Of a stretch of DNA of 64,000 nt, positions 50,518 to 61,034 are shown in pieces. The notes under the pieces are model-generated. The model worked only from the letters and a program-made list of their open reading frames with translations. It ran no database searches and had not been told where the DNA came from. The first letter of the stretch is position 1. Each line of letters begins with the position of its first letter. The stretch lies in NCBI RefSeq assembly GCF_002211105.1, contig NZ_JPUA01000003.1:140687-204686 (forward strand), given 5' to 3'. The translations under genes were made by a program, and so were the position numbers. Origin of the DNA: Halomonas campaniensis (GTDB lineage: Bacteria; Pseudomonadota; Gammaproteobacteria; Pseudomonadales; Halomonadaceae).

Positions 50518-50982
50518 ATGAAACGCAGTAAAACCATGGAGTTCGGTGTTGGCCTGTTTATGGTGGCGGGCATCCTGGGGCTGGTGTTCCTAGGCTTACG
50601 TGTTAGTGGACTGACGTTCTCTGCGCCCTCGCAGTCATTTCAGCTAGAGGCCAACTTTGCCAATATTGGCAGCTTAAAGCCCCGCGCCAGGGTTACTATG
50701 GCTGGCGTGACTGTGGGGCGGGTGGAGGCGATCGAGCTGGATACCGAGTGGTTTGATGCGCGGGTCGTGCTAAGTCTGGACAGTGAGCTTGAAGGTCAGC
50801 TTTCCAAAGACTCGATCGCCTCTATCCTGACGGCAGGCCTGTTGGGTGAGCAGTACATTGGGCTTAGTGTGGGCGGTGACCCTGAGATGTTGGAAGATGG
50901 TGACACCATTCGCGACACCCAGTCGGCGCTGGTGCTGGAAGAACTTATTCAGCAATTTGTGTCCAATATGGCGAGTAACTAG
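50518..50982 (+). CDS. mlaD: Phospholipid transport MCE-domain protein MlaD
   Basis: MlaD is the MCE protein whose hexameric ring lets lipids pass between the inner-membrane complex and MlaC. It has one membrane helix (about 8-28), then a single MCE domain (about 38-118, FANIGSLKPRARVTMAGVTVGRVEAIEL) and a helical tail. ATG at 50518 has GGAG eight bases upstream and gives the expected MKRSKTMEFGVGLFM; an earlier in-frame ATG lies inside mlaE. The product has 154 residues. Confidence 0.95.
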   Translation: MKRSKTMEFGVGLFMVAGILGLVFLGLRVSGLTFSAPSQSFQLEANFANIGSLKPRARVTMAGVTVGRVEAIELDTEWFDARVVLSLDSELEGQLSKDSIASILTAGLLGEQYIGLSVGGDPEMLEDGDTIRDTQSALVLEELIQQFVSNMASN

Positions 50983-51048
50983 TGTTTCAAGTGGCAGGCA
51001 CGAATCCAGTGTGATAATGGGCCCAGTGCAATAACGGGTAGGGAGATA

Positions 51049-51714
51049 ATGGTGATGAATGGAGTGAGCTTGATGTTGGGTCGTTGGCTCTTGGTGATCA
51101 GTATGGTGGCAGCGTTAATGGTGCCACTGCAGTCCCAGGCGCAGTCCCAGACACCAGAAGCAAAGATTCGCGAGAACGTCGAGTCGCTGATGGCGGATCT
51201 GCAGGGCCGTAAGGATTATTATGCTAATAACCTTAGCGAGCTTGAGGCGTTAGTGGATAGTAATCTCGACCAAGTAGCGGACTTTCGCTATATCGGTGCC
51301 AGCGTAATGGGCAATTATTTCCGCAATGCTACCCCGGAGCAGCGCCGTCGTTTTGTGGATGTGTTTCGGCAAACACTGATCGATACCTACACCCGTGGCT
51401 TGGTGACGTTTGATTATGATGAGCTACGAGTGCTGGATTCCCAGCAGGCTCAGCGCCACGACGACCAGGCCAGTGTGGCGATGGAAGTAGTGGCCAGCGA
51501 TGGCCAAGTGTACCCCGTCAGCTATAGCCTGAGGCTCTCCGACGGCGAGTGGCGGGTGGTGAACGTGATCGTTAACGGCATTAATTTAGGCCTGACGTTC
51601 CGCAATCAGTTTGACCAAGCCATGCGCGAAAACAACCGCGATTATGATGCGGTTATTGACGGCTGGTCGCCTGAAGTGGGCGTTGAGGAGCTTGAGCAGG
51701 GAGGCGATGCGTGA
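51049..51714 (+). CDS. mlaC: Periplasmic phospholipid-binding protein MlaC
   Basis: MlaC is the soluble carrier that shuttles phospholipids between MlaA-OmpC/F in the outer membrane and MlaD. A signal peptide (about 1-32, cleaved near QSQAQ) is followed by the Tol_Tol_Ttg2 domain with FRYIGASVMGNYFRNATPEQRRRFVDVFRQTLIDTYTRGL and WRVVNVIVNGINLGLTFRNQF. The product has 221 residues; GGGAGAT precedes the ATG. Its stop overlaps the GTG of mlaB. Confidence 0.95.
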   Translation: MVMNGVSLMLGRWLLVISMVAALMVPLQSQAQSQTPEAKIRENVESLMADLQGRKDYYANNLSELEALVDSNLDQVADFRYIGASVMGNYFRNATPEQRRRFVDVFRQTLIDTYTRGLVTFDYDELRVLDSQQAQRHDDQASVAMEVVASDGQVYPVSYSLRLSDGEWRVVNVIVNGINLGLTFRNQFDQAMRENNRDYDAVIDGWSPEVGVEELEQGGDA

Positions 51715-52049
51715 CAGCGCTGTTTTCACGCCCCGGCGTCACGGTGAGTGAAGAAAACGCCACCCTGCTTGTGGCAGGCGATGTGGACGTCACCTTGGCG
51801 GCCGATTTGGCCGCCAGTGGCGTTAAATGGCTCAAGCAAACCGAGCTAACCACGATCAGTTTAGATTTTAGTCGCGTTGAGAAAGCCAGCAGTGTTGCTA
51901 TCAGCGTGCTATTTGAATGGCTGCGTATTTGTCGGCAGCGCGGTATTCAGGTTCAGGCCATTCTTTTGTCAGCGCCGCTACGCCGCCTTGCCTCCCTGGC
52001 TGAGTTGGATGCTTTGATTGAGCAGCCAGCCACTACTCTGGCCGTTTAG
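51711..52049 (+). CDS. mlaB: STAS-domain protein MlaB
   Basis: MlaB is the small cytoplasmic STAS-domain subunit that binds MlaF and is needed for complex activity. The 112-residue product shows the STAS pattern: a beta-rich start, the ISLDFSRVEKASSVAISVLFEWLR switch-loop helix and a C-terminal helix. The start is GTG at 51711, overlapping the mlaC stop. Sequence conservation is modest, so the call rests largely on length, fold pattern and mla context. Confidence 0.88.
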   Translation: MTALFSRPGVTVSEENATLLVAGDVDVTLAADLAASGVKWLKQTELTTISLDFSRVEKASSVAISVLFEWLRICRQRGIQVQAILLSAPLRRLASLAELDALIEQPATTLAV

Positions 52050-52142
52050 CGCTGCGGCATCGCCAAGCGCACTGCTTTTCTTTATTATGTCGACCCAATT
52101 ACGTTCATTAATAACGATGACCCCAAAGGAGTTCTCTGCGCC

Positions 52143-53667
<1,525 letters not shown>

Positions 53668-53712
53668 GTCATGCTATGAATCCTTGCATTCGAATAACGA
53701 CGGGCCAATACG

Positions 53713-54366
53713 ATGAGTAAGCAACTGATTTTAGCCCTCTCCAAGGGCCGTATTCTGGAAGAGACGCTGCCGCTGCTAGCCGATGCGGGGATTTCGCCTG
53801 CCGAAGATCTAAGCAAAAGTCGCAAGCTGCTATTTGACACCAACTTACCCGACGTAAAGCTGGTGATTATCCGTGCCACCGACGTCCCCACTTACGTTCA
53901 GCTTGGGGCGGCCGACGTTGGCATCGCAGGTAAAGATGTGCTGCTTGAGCACGGTGCCGAAGGGCTCTATGAGCCGCTGGATTTGGAAATTGCCCGCTGC
54001 AAGTTGATGACCGCGGGAGTGACCGGTCAGTTGCCAGCCCGTGCCCGGCGTCGGGTCGCAACGAAATTTGTTAACGTGGCGCGCCGTTATTACGCCGAGC
54101 AGGGCATCCAGGCCGAGGTGATCAAGCTCTACGGTGCCATGGAGCTGGCGCCGTTAATGAACCTCGCCGATGAGATTGTCGATATCGTCGATACCGGCAA
54201 CACCCTGCGTGCAAACGGTATGGAGCCGCGTGAGCTTATCGCCCATATCAGCACCCGGCTCGTGGTCAATAAGGCCGCGATGACCATGAAGCATGAGCGT
54301 ATTAAGCCGTTACTTGACCGCTTGGGCAGTGCGGTCAAGAAGCGTCAGACCCAGCTTGCCGAATGA
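53713..54366 (+). CDS. hisG: ATP phosphoribosyltransferase, short form HisG
   Basis: HisG catalyses the first step of histidine synthesis, condensing ATP with PRPP. At 217 residues it is the short form, without the C-terminal ACT-like regulatory domain of E. coli HisG (299 residues), and so needs HisZ (9893-11089) for activity and feedback control. Motifs include [27 protein letters not shown] and the PRPP loop [13 protein letters not shown]. It is 13 bases from hisD and 45 from murA, so it is probably co-transcribed with both. Confidence 0.95.
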   Translation: MSKQLILALSKGRILEETLPLLADAGISPAEDLSKSRKLLFDTNLPDVKLVIIRATDVPTYVQLGAADVGIAGKDVLLEHGAEGLYEPLDLEIARCKLMTAGVTGQLPARARRRVATKFVNVARRYYAEQGIQAEVIKLYGAMELAPLMNLADEIVDIVDTGNTLRANGMEPRELIAHISTRLVVNKAAMTMKHERIKPLLDRLGSAVKKRQTQLAE

Positions 54367-54379
54367 TGTGAGGTGACCC

Positions 54380-55702
54380 ATGAGTGAACGCCAACAGACG
54401 ACTGCTACGATTTCACGCCTATCGACAAGCGATACTGCCTTTCACCACCGGCTTGATGAGTTGTTAGATTGGGAAGGGGTGTCTGATAAAGCAGTGCAAG
54501 CGCGGGTAGAAGAAATTCTAGCCAGCGTAAAACAGCGGGGCGATGCCGCGGTCGTGGAAGCCACTAACCGCTTTGACCGGCTTTCTGTTACTTCCATGGA
54601 TGAATTGACGTTAACGCCCGGACAGTTGGAGAGCGCCTTTCATAACTTGCCTGCTGAGCAGCGCGAGGCGCTCTCCAGTGCCGCCGAGCGGATTAAGCGC
54701 TACCACGAGCGTCAAAAGCCTAATTCCTGGAAATATGAAGAGGCAGACGGCACGATCCTGGGGCAGAAAGTCACCCCGCTGGATCGTGCCGGTATTTATG
54801 TCCCAGGGGGGAAGGCGGCTTACCCCTCCTCGGTGTTAATGAATGCAATCCCTGCCCATGTGGCCGGTGTACGCGAAATCGTTATGGTCGTGCCTACGCC
54901 GGACGGCGTACTCAATGAGCTGGTGTTGGCTGCGGCCCATTTGGCAGGTGTCGACTATGTGTTCACGATTGGCGGTGCCCAGGCGGTCGCAGCACTTGCT
55001 TACGGCACTGAAAGTGTTCCCCGAGTCGATAAAATTGTCGGTCCTGGCAATATTTATGTGGCCACGGCTAAGCGTGCGGTATTTGGTCAGGTGGGCATTG
55101 ATATGATTGCCGGGCCTTCGGAAATTATGGTGGTTTCCGATGGGCTGACTGATCCTGAATGGCTGGCGATGGATCTGTTTTCCCAGGCTGAGCATGACGA
55201 AGATGCCCAGGCGATCCTGGTGAGCTGGGATGCCGAGCACTTAGATGCCGTCGAGGCGGCGATTGAAAGGCTGCTGCCAAGCTTGGAGCGTGAAGCGATT
55301 GTACGTGAATCGCTGCGCCGACGTGGCGCCTTGGTGCTCTGTCAGGACGCCCAGGAAGCCATTACGCTGATTAACCGGGTTGCCCCTGAGCACCTGGAGC
55401 TATCCGTCGCCGCCCCCGATACATGGTTAGACGATATTCGCCATGCCGGGGCCATCTTTATGGGGCGTTACACCGCCGAGGCGCTGGGTGATTACTGTGC
55501 TGGGCCGAATCACGTGCTGCCTACCTCTGGCACGGCGCGCTTCTCTTCACCGTTGGGCGTTTACGATTTCCAGAAGCGCTCTTCGATTATTCACTGCTCC
55601 GCAGATGGCGCTTCAGAGCTGGGTAAAATCGCCTCGGTATTGGCCCGGGGGGAGTCGCTAACGGCCCACGCCCGCTCAGCGGAGTACCGTATCCGCGACT
55701 GA
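54380..55702 (+). CDS. hisD: Histidinol dehydrogenase
   Basis: HisD performs the last two oxidations of histidine synthesis, L-histidinol to L-histidine, with NAD and zinc. Conserved motifs are [30 protein letters not shown] and [14 protein letters not shown], the zinc-binding QAEHDEDAQ region and [19 protein letters not shown]. The product has 440 residues and a complete active site. Its gene follows hisG by 13 bases. The stop codon lies inside a tandem 11-base repeat. Confidence 0.96.
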   Translation: MSERQQTTATISRLSTSDTAFHHRLDELLDWEGVSDKAVQARVEEILASVKQRGDAAVVEATNRFDRLSVTSMDELTLTPGQLESAFHNLPAEQREALSSAAERIKRYHERQKPNSWKYEEADGTILGQKVTPLDRAGIYVPGGKAAYPSSVLMNAIPAHVAGVREIVMVVPTPDGVLNELVLAAAHLAGVDYVFTIGGAQAVAALAYGTESVPRVDKIVGPGNIYVATAKRAVFGQVGIDMIAGPSEIMVVSDGLTDPEWLAMDLFSQAEHDEDAQAILVSWDAEHLDAVEAAIERLLPSLEREAIVRESLRRRGALVLCQDAQEAITLINRVAPEHLELSVAAPDTWLDDIRHAGAIFMGRYTAEALGDYCAGPNHVLPTSGTARFSSPLGVYDFQKRSSIIHCSADGASELGKIASVLARGESLTAHARSAEYRIRD

Positions 55703-55721
55703 TACATCGAGACTGATACAT
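55697..55721 (+). repeat. Tandem 11-base repeat at the hisD stop
   Basis: GACTGATACAT occurs at 55697-55707 and again at 55711-55721. The first copy contains the hisD TGA stop. It looks like a small local duplication. Confidence 0.7.
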
Positions 55722-55732
55722 ACAGGGCCACT

Positions 55733-55769
55733 CCAGCGCGCTCATATTGCAAACTATGAGTCGCGCTGG
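55733..55769. terminator. Long stem-loop between convergent hisD and degS-type genes
   Basis: CCAGCGCG CTCATA (55733-55746) pairs with TATGAG and CGCGCTGG (55755-55769), a 14 bp stem with one bulged T and an eight-base loop. The stem includes part of the protease stop codon. There is no T run on either strand, so this is a probable transcript-end hairpin rather than a textbook terminator. Confidence 0.5.
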
Positions 55770-57022
55770 CCGGGGGTCTCTTGATTAATGGGGATGGTTG
55801 GTAGCGGGCGTTCTCCCACTTCCAGCGTCATTTCCATGCGCTCACCGCTGCGCACAATGGTTAGCGGTAGTGACGTGCCGGGCGGAATCGAGGCAATTTC
55901 GCTCATCGTCGAGCGGGCATCCAGAATCGGCTGACCATCGACGGCAAGGAGTACATCGCCGGGCTCCAGTCCTGCTTTTGCGGCGGGCCCGCCGCTGACA
56001 ACGCCAGCGACGATGACTCCTTGAGGTGTTTGCAGGCCAAAAGAGGCGGCTAATTCCCGTGATAGCGCCTGCGCTTCTATGCCCAGCCAGCCGCGAATCA
56101 CACGCCCTTGAGTAACCAGCTCATCCAGGATGCTATGAGCAAGATTGGCAGGAATGGCAAAGCCAATGCCCTGAGAGCCACCTGAGCGTGAGAAAATCGC
56201 CGTATTGATCCCCACCATGGCGCCCTCGGCATTGACCAGCGCGCCCCCTGAGTTACCCGGATTGATGGCCGCGTCTGTTTGAATAAAGTCTTCGTAGGCG
56301 TTTAGCCCTAAATGATTTCGTCCGGTGGCGCTAATGATGCCCATGGTGACCGTCTGGCCGACGCCAAAAGGGTTGCCAATGGCGAGCGCTACATCGCCTA
56401 CGGCAACGTCAGCGGAGTCTGTTAGTTCAATAACCGGTAAGTCGTCCAGGTTGATTTTCAGCACGGCCAAATCACTTTCAGGATCCGTGCCGATCACCTC
56501 TGCAATGGTTTCGCGTCCGTCACGCAGGGCGACCTGAATTTCGTCAGCGCCATTGATGACGTGGTGATTGGTCAGTACGTAGCCGTCTTCGCTGACGATA
56601 ACGCCAGAGCCTAGACTGGAGAGCATGCGTTGATGGGTCGTGGCGTCATCGCCCTGATTATCGAAAAATTGCTGAAAAAAGGGGTCAGACATCAGCGGGT
56701 GCTGATCGCGCTCAACAATGCGCGAAGAGTAAATGTTAACCACCGCAGGGGCTGCTTGCTCCACCGCCCTGGCGTAACTTACCGGCCCCTCGTTTCGGGA
56801 TAGCGGTGCTGCCTCATGGATTTCGGGGGCAGGGCGATCCGAGCGCGGCTCTACGACTGCGGGCACGTTTGAAACGACCGGGGCAGGAGCCTGCTGAGGG
56901 GGTTGTGGCGATGAGTCACGAAACGGGTTAGGCAACTGCTCGGGGAGTGCAAATAGGATCACTACAGCGAGCAGCACGCCAGTGATAATAGGCCATAAGT
57001 AAGGCAGCACGTAGCGTCGCAT
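55754..57022 (-). CDS. degS: Membrane-anchored trypsin-like serine protease, DegS/AlgW type
   Basis: This S1C protease is anchored by an N-terminal membrane segment (about 8-28) and faces the periplasm. DegS/AlgW senses misfolded outer-membrane proteins and starts cleavage of the anti-sigma factor RseA/MucA. The triad is H154 (TNHHV), D184 (ESDLAVL) and S258 (NPGNSGG). A single PDZ domain covers about 311-405, which favours DegS over DegP/DegQ (two PDZ). At 422 residues it exceeds E. coli DegS (355) because of a proline-rich linker (about 31-80) and a short tail. It converges with hisD and is divergent from the Nif3 gene. Confidence 0.9.
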   Translation of the reverse strand: MRRYVLPYLWPIITGVLLAVVILFALPEQLPNPFRDSSPQPPQQAPAPVVSNVPAVVEPRSDRPAPEIHEAAPLSRNEGPVSYARAVEQAAPAVVNIYSSRIVERDQHPLMSDPFFQQFFDNQGDDATTHQRMLSSLGSGVIVSEDGYVLTNHHVINGADEIQVALRDGRETIAEVIGTDPESDLAVLKINLDDLPVIELTDSADVAVGDVALAIGNPFGVGQTVTMGIISATGRNHLGLNAYEDFIQTDAAINPGNSGGALVNAEGAMVGINTAIFSRSGGSQGIGFAIPANLAHSILDELVTQGRVIRGWLGIEAQALSRELAASFGLQTPQGVIVAGVVSGGPAAKAGLEPGDVLLAVDGQPILDARSTMSEIASIPPGTSLPLTIVRSGERMEMTLEVGERPLPTIPINQETPGQRDS

Positions 57023-57150
57023 GCAATCAATTCCTTAACGGGTCGGTCTCACTGTTCGCGATAAAAAGCAGCGAGTTTTACAATGGTTTTATGGTAACAC
57101 TTTCTTAGCAAGTACCTCACGGGTGCAGTTCAATCAATCAAGGGTGCAAT

Positions 57151-57912
57151 ATGATTCATCGTGACCAATTAGTGGCAGCCTGTGACCATCAGTTGCGTGC
57201 GGCAGAGTTTAAAGATTTTACCATTAATGGTTTACAGGTCGCGGGTGGCGAGCAGGTTAAGCGCGTCATGACAGGCGTTACTGCCTGTCAGGCGCTACTG
57301 GATGAAGCCGTTGCCTGGCAGGCTGATATGGTGCTGGTGCATCACGGCTACTTTTGGAAAAACGAACCCGTGGCGATTACCGGCATGAAGCAGAGGCGGA
57401 TTAAAACCCTGCTGGATAATGGAATCAGCCTGCTAGCCTATCATCTGCCCCTGGATGCTCATGCAGAGATGGGCAATAACGCTGAACTGGCCAGGCGTCT
57501 TGGGTGGAAAGTAGAGGGGTGTCTTGATGGCGAGTTGGGGGAGGGGCTGCTGTGGTCCGGGCGTTTGCCTCAGCCGCATTCGATCAATGAGTTGGGGGCG
57601 CAAATAGCGCAAACCTTGCAGCGTGAACCTTTGGTGGTTGAAGCCCCGCAAGTGGGAGCTATTGAGCGTATCGCCTGGTGCACCGGTGGTGCGCAGGACA
57701 TGATCACCGCCGCCTTTGACGCTGGTGCGCAGGTCTTCGTTTCAGGTGAAATATCCGAAAGGACGACCCACTTGGCGCGAGAAATGGGGATTCACTATAT
57801 CGCCGCAGGGCATCATGCCACCGAGCGCTATGGGGTTCAGGCGCTGGGCGAGTGGCTAAGTGATGAGTACGGCGTTGAGCACCGCTTTGTGGATATTGAT
57901 AACCCGGCATGA
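57151..57912 (+). CDS. Nif3-like dinuclear metal-centre protein (YbgI family)
   Basis: Members of this family form hexameric toroids with a two-metal site; they have been described as GTP cyclohydrolase I type 2 homologues, but the true role is unsettled. Metal-ligand motifs seen are VHHGYFWKNEP, AYHLPLDAHAEMGNN and the C-terminal AAGHHATERYGVQALGEWL. The product has 253 residues. It is divergent from the DegS-type gene and converges with zapG. The start is ATG at 57151 with AAGGGTGC upstream. Confidence 0.92.
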   Translation: MIHRDQLVAACDHQLRAAEFKDFTINGLQVAGGEQVKRVMTGVTACQALLDEAVAWQADMVLVHHGYFWKNEPVAITGMKQRRIKTLLDNGISLLAYHLPLDAHAEMGNNAELARRLGWKVEGCLDGELGEGLLWSGRLPQPHSINELGAQIAQTLQREPLVVEAPQVGAIERIAWCTGGAQDMITAAFDAGAQVFVSGEISERTTHLAREMGIHYIAAGHHATERYGVQALGEWLSDEYGVEHRFVDIDNPA

Positions 57913-57967
57913 CGCTGTCAGCACCCTAAAAGGCGGTTAGCGTATGCCGGGGACACTCGTGTGTCGT

Positions 57968-58426
57968 TTAGTAGCGTGGGGGCTGGGGTGTTGCCGCTTC
58001 CTTGCCCTTCAAGCCAAAGTCTTCTGACAGCGTGCCGCCCTTGCCATCCGCGTAGTCGCGGGGCATGGCAGGCGTGCTGGCCTCTTTTGGGGGCTGCTGC
58101 TCTCGCGTTGGATCGATACCCGACAGATCAAGGCTAGGCTGAATGGCCGCGTCGCGAATATCCCACTCCGCGGCGTCCTCTTTGAGCTGAAGCTCTAGTT
58201 GGTTGGCTTCATCGCGGATATTGCTTAGGCGTTGATAAATACCCGTTAAATGACTGCCAACGCTGTTCTTCATCTCGGCAATCTGGTGTTCGCGTTCGAG
58301 CAGCTTTTGGCGCATGGAAGCAGCCTCTCGCTGGCCTTTGCTTAAGAGGCGAAAAGCAACCGCCCCAACGATCAGGCCGACGATAAAACCGATGATGGCA
58401 AATGTTAATGGTGAGCTCGCGTCCAC
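57968..58426 (-). CDS. zapG: Z-ring-associated protein ZapG (YhcB, DUF1043)
   Basis: ZapG/YhcB is a bitopic inner-membrane protein linking division and envelope synthesis. The 152-residue product has an N-terminal membrane helix (about 7-26, FAIIGFIVGLIVGAVAFRLL) and a coiled-coil cytoplasmic segment (about 30-85, EREHQIAEMKNSVGSHLTGIY), with a disordered Pro/Thr-rich tail. It is divergent from zapE (209 bases between starts), matching the yhcB-yhcM pair of E. coli. Confidence 0.9.
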   Translation of the reverse strand: MDASSPLTFAIIGFIVGLIVGAVAFRLLSKGQREAASMRQKLLEREHQIAEMKNSVGSHLTGIYQRLSNIRDEANQLELQLKEDAAEWDIRDAAIQPSLDLSGIDPTREQQPPKEASTPAMPRDYADGKGGTLSEDFGLKGKEAATPQPPRY

Positions 58427-58634
58427 AGTGTTCTCCCTGGCGCCTTGAATATAACAGTTAGGCTGCTTTAGCTAGCAGCTTAAGAATCGAACAGGCTGCC
58501 ATTATAGGCGTCACTCAGCCGGTTGGGTCAATCCACTCATGCGCTTAGATGTCTCTACAGGTATAATCACACCCTTCTTGAGGCTGCCAGTGGTTGAGCT
58601 GGCTGCTGCCTTACATGCTGTAGGAGGCGAGTGC

Positions 58635-59819
58635 ATGTCATCATTATCTGCGGGTAGGGCAACGGCAAAAACGCGCCCTGCATCGCCTATAGAGCGCTAT
58701 CGGGCTGACTTGGAGCGCGATGATTTTCAGTACGATGCAGCCCAGGAGTTGGCGGTCAAGCATCTTCAGCGGCTTTACGATGAACTTGTTGCGGCACCCA
58801 CTACCGCCCCCAAAGCCCTGGTCGCTCATAAAGGTCTAAAAGCTAAAATGGCGGGGTTGATGGGCAAGAAGGTCTCGTCGTCTGACGAGCCTGTCTTGCC
58901 TAGTGTCAAGGGCCTCTACTTTTGGGGCGGGGTAGGGCGTGGTAAGACCTACTTAGTGGATACCTTCTATGAAGCCTTGCCCTTTCCAGACAAAATGCGC
59001 ACCCATTTTCATCGTTTTATGCAGCGCGTTCATAATGAGCTGACCCACTACAAAGGTGAAAAGAATCCACTCAGCCTCATCGCGGGTAAATTTGCCACTG
59101 AGGCGCGGGTTATCTGCTTTGATGAGTTTTTTGTCAAAGATATTACCGATGCGATGATTCTTGCCAATTTGCTGGAGGCGCTGTTCGAGCGTGGGGTAGT
59201 GTTAGTGGCGACCTCCAATATTGTGCCTAATGATTTGTATAAAGACGGCCTTCAGCGGGCGCGCTTTTTACCAGCCATTGAGCTGGTGAAACGCCACTGT
59301 GAGGTGGTTAACGTTGACTCAGGGGTCGACTATCGGCTCCGGGCATTAGAGCGGGCGGCGATCTTTTATTCACCGCTGGATGAGACGGCTGAAGGTGAGC
59401 TGTCGCGTAGCTTTCGGGAAATCGCCGGGCACGATGGAGAGTTCGGCGCGTCGCTAGAGGTAAATCATCGCGTACTTAAAACGCGTCGGCTGCATGATGA
59501 TGTCGCTTGGTTTGAGTTTCTTGAGCTTTGTGATGGGCCGCGTAGTCAAAATGACTATATTGAGCTGGCCCGTGAGTTCCATACGGTGCTGGTTTCCAAT
59601 GTAAAGCGTATGGGGGCCAGGCAGGATGACCAGGCGCGCCGCTTTATTAATATGGTGGACGAGTTTTATGACCGCGGCGTCAAGCTACTAATGTCCGCAG
59701 AAGCGCCGATCGAAGAGCTGTATAGCGATGGCAAGCTAACGTTTGAGTTTCAACGGACTCTCTCTCGCCTCCAGGAGATGCAGTCCAAGGAGTACCTGGC
59801 GCTGGCGCACAAGCCTTAA
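58635..59819 (+). CDS. zapE: Cell division ATPase ZapE (AFG1 family)
   Basis: ZapE (YhcM) is an AFG1/LACE1-like P-loop ATPase that interacts with the Z-ring, mainly needed under stress and low oxygen. Walker A is GGVGRGKT at residues 98-105 and Walker B is the ICFDEFFVKDITDAMIL segment. The product has 394 residues. ATG at 58635 has an ideal AGGAGG eight bases upstream; the longer in-frame ATG at 58539 lacks one and adds 32 unconserved residues. It is followed by rplM after 175 bases. Confidence 0.93.
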   Translation: MSSLSAGRATAKTRPASPIERYRADLERDDFQYDAAQELAVKHLQRLYDELVAAPTTAPKALVAHKGLKAKMAGLMGKKVSSSDEPVLPSVKGLYFWGGVGRGKTYLVDTFYEALPFPDKMRTHFHRFMQRVHNELTHYKGEKNPLSLIAGKFATEARVICFDEFFVKDITDAMILANLLEALFERGVVLVATSNIVPNDLYKDGLQRARFLPAIELVKRHCEVVNVDSGVDYRLRALERAAIFYSPLDETAEGELSRSFREIAGHDGEFGASLEVNHRVLKTRRLHDDVAWFEFLELCDGPRSQNDYIELAREFHTVLVSNVKRMGARQDDQARRFINMVDEFYDRGVKLLMSAEAPIEELYSDGKLTFEFQRTLSRLQEMQSKEYLALAHKP

Positions 59820-59853
59820 GGGGTGTCGGCTCAGTAAAAAGTCACGAAACGGC

Positions 59854-59882
59854 TTAACTTGTCAGTAGTCTTGCTGTAGAAT
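59854..59882 (+). promoter_or_regulatory. Candidate sigma-70 promoter for rplM-rpsI
   Basis: TTAACT (59854-59859, 4/6) and TAGAAT (59877-59882, 5/6) are separated by 17 bases. The predicted start near 59889 gives a leader of about 105 bases before rplM. Confidence 0.55.
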
Positions 59883-59897
59883 GCCGCCTCGCTGCAT

Positions 59898-59919
59898 GTT
59901 GCTGGTGTAAGCCAGCAAC
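59898..59919 (+). promoter_or_regulatory. rplM leader hairpin
   Basis: GTTGCTGG-TGTAAG-CCAGCAAC is a perfect 8 bp stem with a six-base loop near the predicted 5' end of the rplM-rpsI mRNA. The loop sequence GTGTAAG recurs downstream in GGTGTAAGTCACC. In E. coli L13 is reported to repress its own operon, so a ribosomal-protein-binding leader is plausible but unproven here. Confidence 0.45.
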
Positions 59920-59994
59920 CAAAAAGAATAGGGATGGTGCTTCGCCGTGCAACGGTGTAAGTCACCCAATACATTTAATCTGGTGATTTCATCC

Positions 59995-60423
59995 ATGAAG
60001 ACGTTCAGTGCTAAGCCGCAGTCCGTCCAGCGCGACTGGTATGTAGTCGACGCTACGGACAAAACGCTCGGTCGTCTGGCAACCGAGATTGCTCGCCGCT
60101 TACGTGGCAAGCATAAGCCCGAATTTACCCCTCACGTTGATACCGGCGACTACATCGTCGTAATCAACGCAGAGAAAGTCCACGTAACCGGTAATAAGGC
60201 GAAGGCTAAAACCTACTACCGCCACACTGGTTACCCGGGCGGTCTGCGCTCTATGACATTCGACAAAATGCTTGATCATGCGCCCGAGCGTATCATTGAG
60301 TCTGCCGTTAAAGGCATGTTGCCGAAAGGTCCCTTGGGCCGTGCCATGTACACCAAGTTGAAAGTGTACGCTGGCGACGAGCATCCGCATGCTGCCCAAC
60401 AGCCGCTTGAACTGAACCTCTGA
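59995..60423 (+). CDS. rplM: 50S ribosomal protein L13
   Basis: L13 is an early-assembly protein of the large subunit binding 23S rRNA. The 142-residue product begins [20 protein letters not shown] and carries the family stretches [33 protein letters not shown] and [13 protein letters not shown] sequence ([21 protein letters not shown]). ATG at 59995 is chosen over an in-frame ATG at 59947. It is followed after 13 bases by rpsI, the universal pair, and preceded by a structured leader. Confidence 0.98.
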   Translation: MKTFSAKPQSVQRDWYVVDATDKTLGRLATEIARRLRGKHKPEFTPHVDTGDYIVVINAEKVHVTGNKAKAKTYYRHTGYPGGLRSMTFDKMLDHAPERIIESAVKGMLPKGPLGRAMYTKLKVYAGDEHPHAAQQPLELNL

Positions 60424-60436
60424 GGAAATCTTCGCC

Positions 60437-60826
60437 ATGACACAGCAGTATTACGGTACCGGGCGCCGCAAGACTTCCACCGCTCGCGTGTTTATGAAGC
60501 CGGGCTCTGGCAAAATTACAGTCAACAACCAAGACCTCGACCTCTATTTTGGTCGTGTTACCGGTCGTATGGTTGTTCGTCAGCCGCTTGAGTTGACTGA
60601 AACGTTGAACCAGTTTGACATCTTTGTGACTGTCGCTGGCGGCGGCGGCTCTTCTCAAGCTGGCGCTATTCGTCACGGCATTACCCGTGCCCTGATGAAC
60701 TACAACGAAGATCTGCGTCCTTCGCTACGTGCCGCTGGCTACGTAACGCGTGATGCGCGTCAAGTTGAACGTAAGAAAGTCGGCCTGCGCAAAGCACGTC
60801 GTCGTCCGCAGTTCTCCAAGCGTTAA
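60437..60826 (+). CDS. rpsI: 30S ribosomal protein S9
   Basis: S9 is a 30S head protein whose C-terminal tail contacts P-site tRNA. The 129-residue product begins [23 protein letters not shown] and ends with the invariant [11 protein letters not shown] tail; the central [18 protein letters not shown] is typical. GAGGAAATC precedes the ATG. A strong terminator follows. Confidence 0.98.
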   Translation: MTQQYYGTGRRKTSTARVFMKPGSGKITVNNQDLDLYFGRVTGRMVVRQPLELTETLNQFDIFVTVAGGGGSSQAGAIRHGITRALMNYNEDLRPSLRAAGYVTRDARQVERKKVGLRKARRRPQFSKR

Positions 60827-60847
60827 TTTCTACGCTATGCGGCAAAA

Positions 60848-60876
60848 CGCCCAGGTCATTGACCTGGGCGTTTTTT
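60848..60876 (+). terminator. Intrinsic terminator after rpsI
   Basis: CGCCCAGGTC-ATT-GACCTGGGCG followed by six T residues is a strong rho-independent terminator closing the rplM-rpsI unit. Confidence 0.93.
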
Positions 60877-61034
60877 ATTGGAATATCAAAAAATTATATT
60901 GCTTGTACCACTATGGTCACGAGCGGTTGTTCTTGTGCACAGCGCTTTGTTTTTTTACCATAGAGCGTAATTAATATTCGTCGTCGCAAGACGCCTTTGC
61001 GGCGGAACGGGTAAGCTGATGGGAGAAACCTGAA

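Noticed and set aside
57951-57964. GACAC-TCGT-GTGTC hairpin between the Nif3-family gene and zapG
   Set aside because: Only 5 bp and no T run; too weak to call as a terminator.
58539-58634. N-terminal extension of zapE
   Set aside because: AGGAGG is placed for the ATG at 58635, and the upstream 32 residues do not resemble the family.
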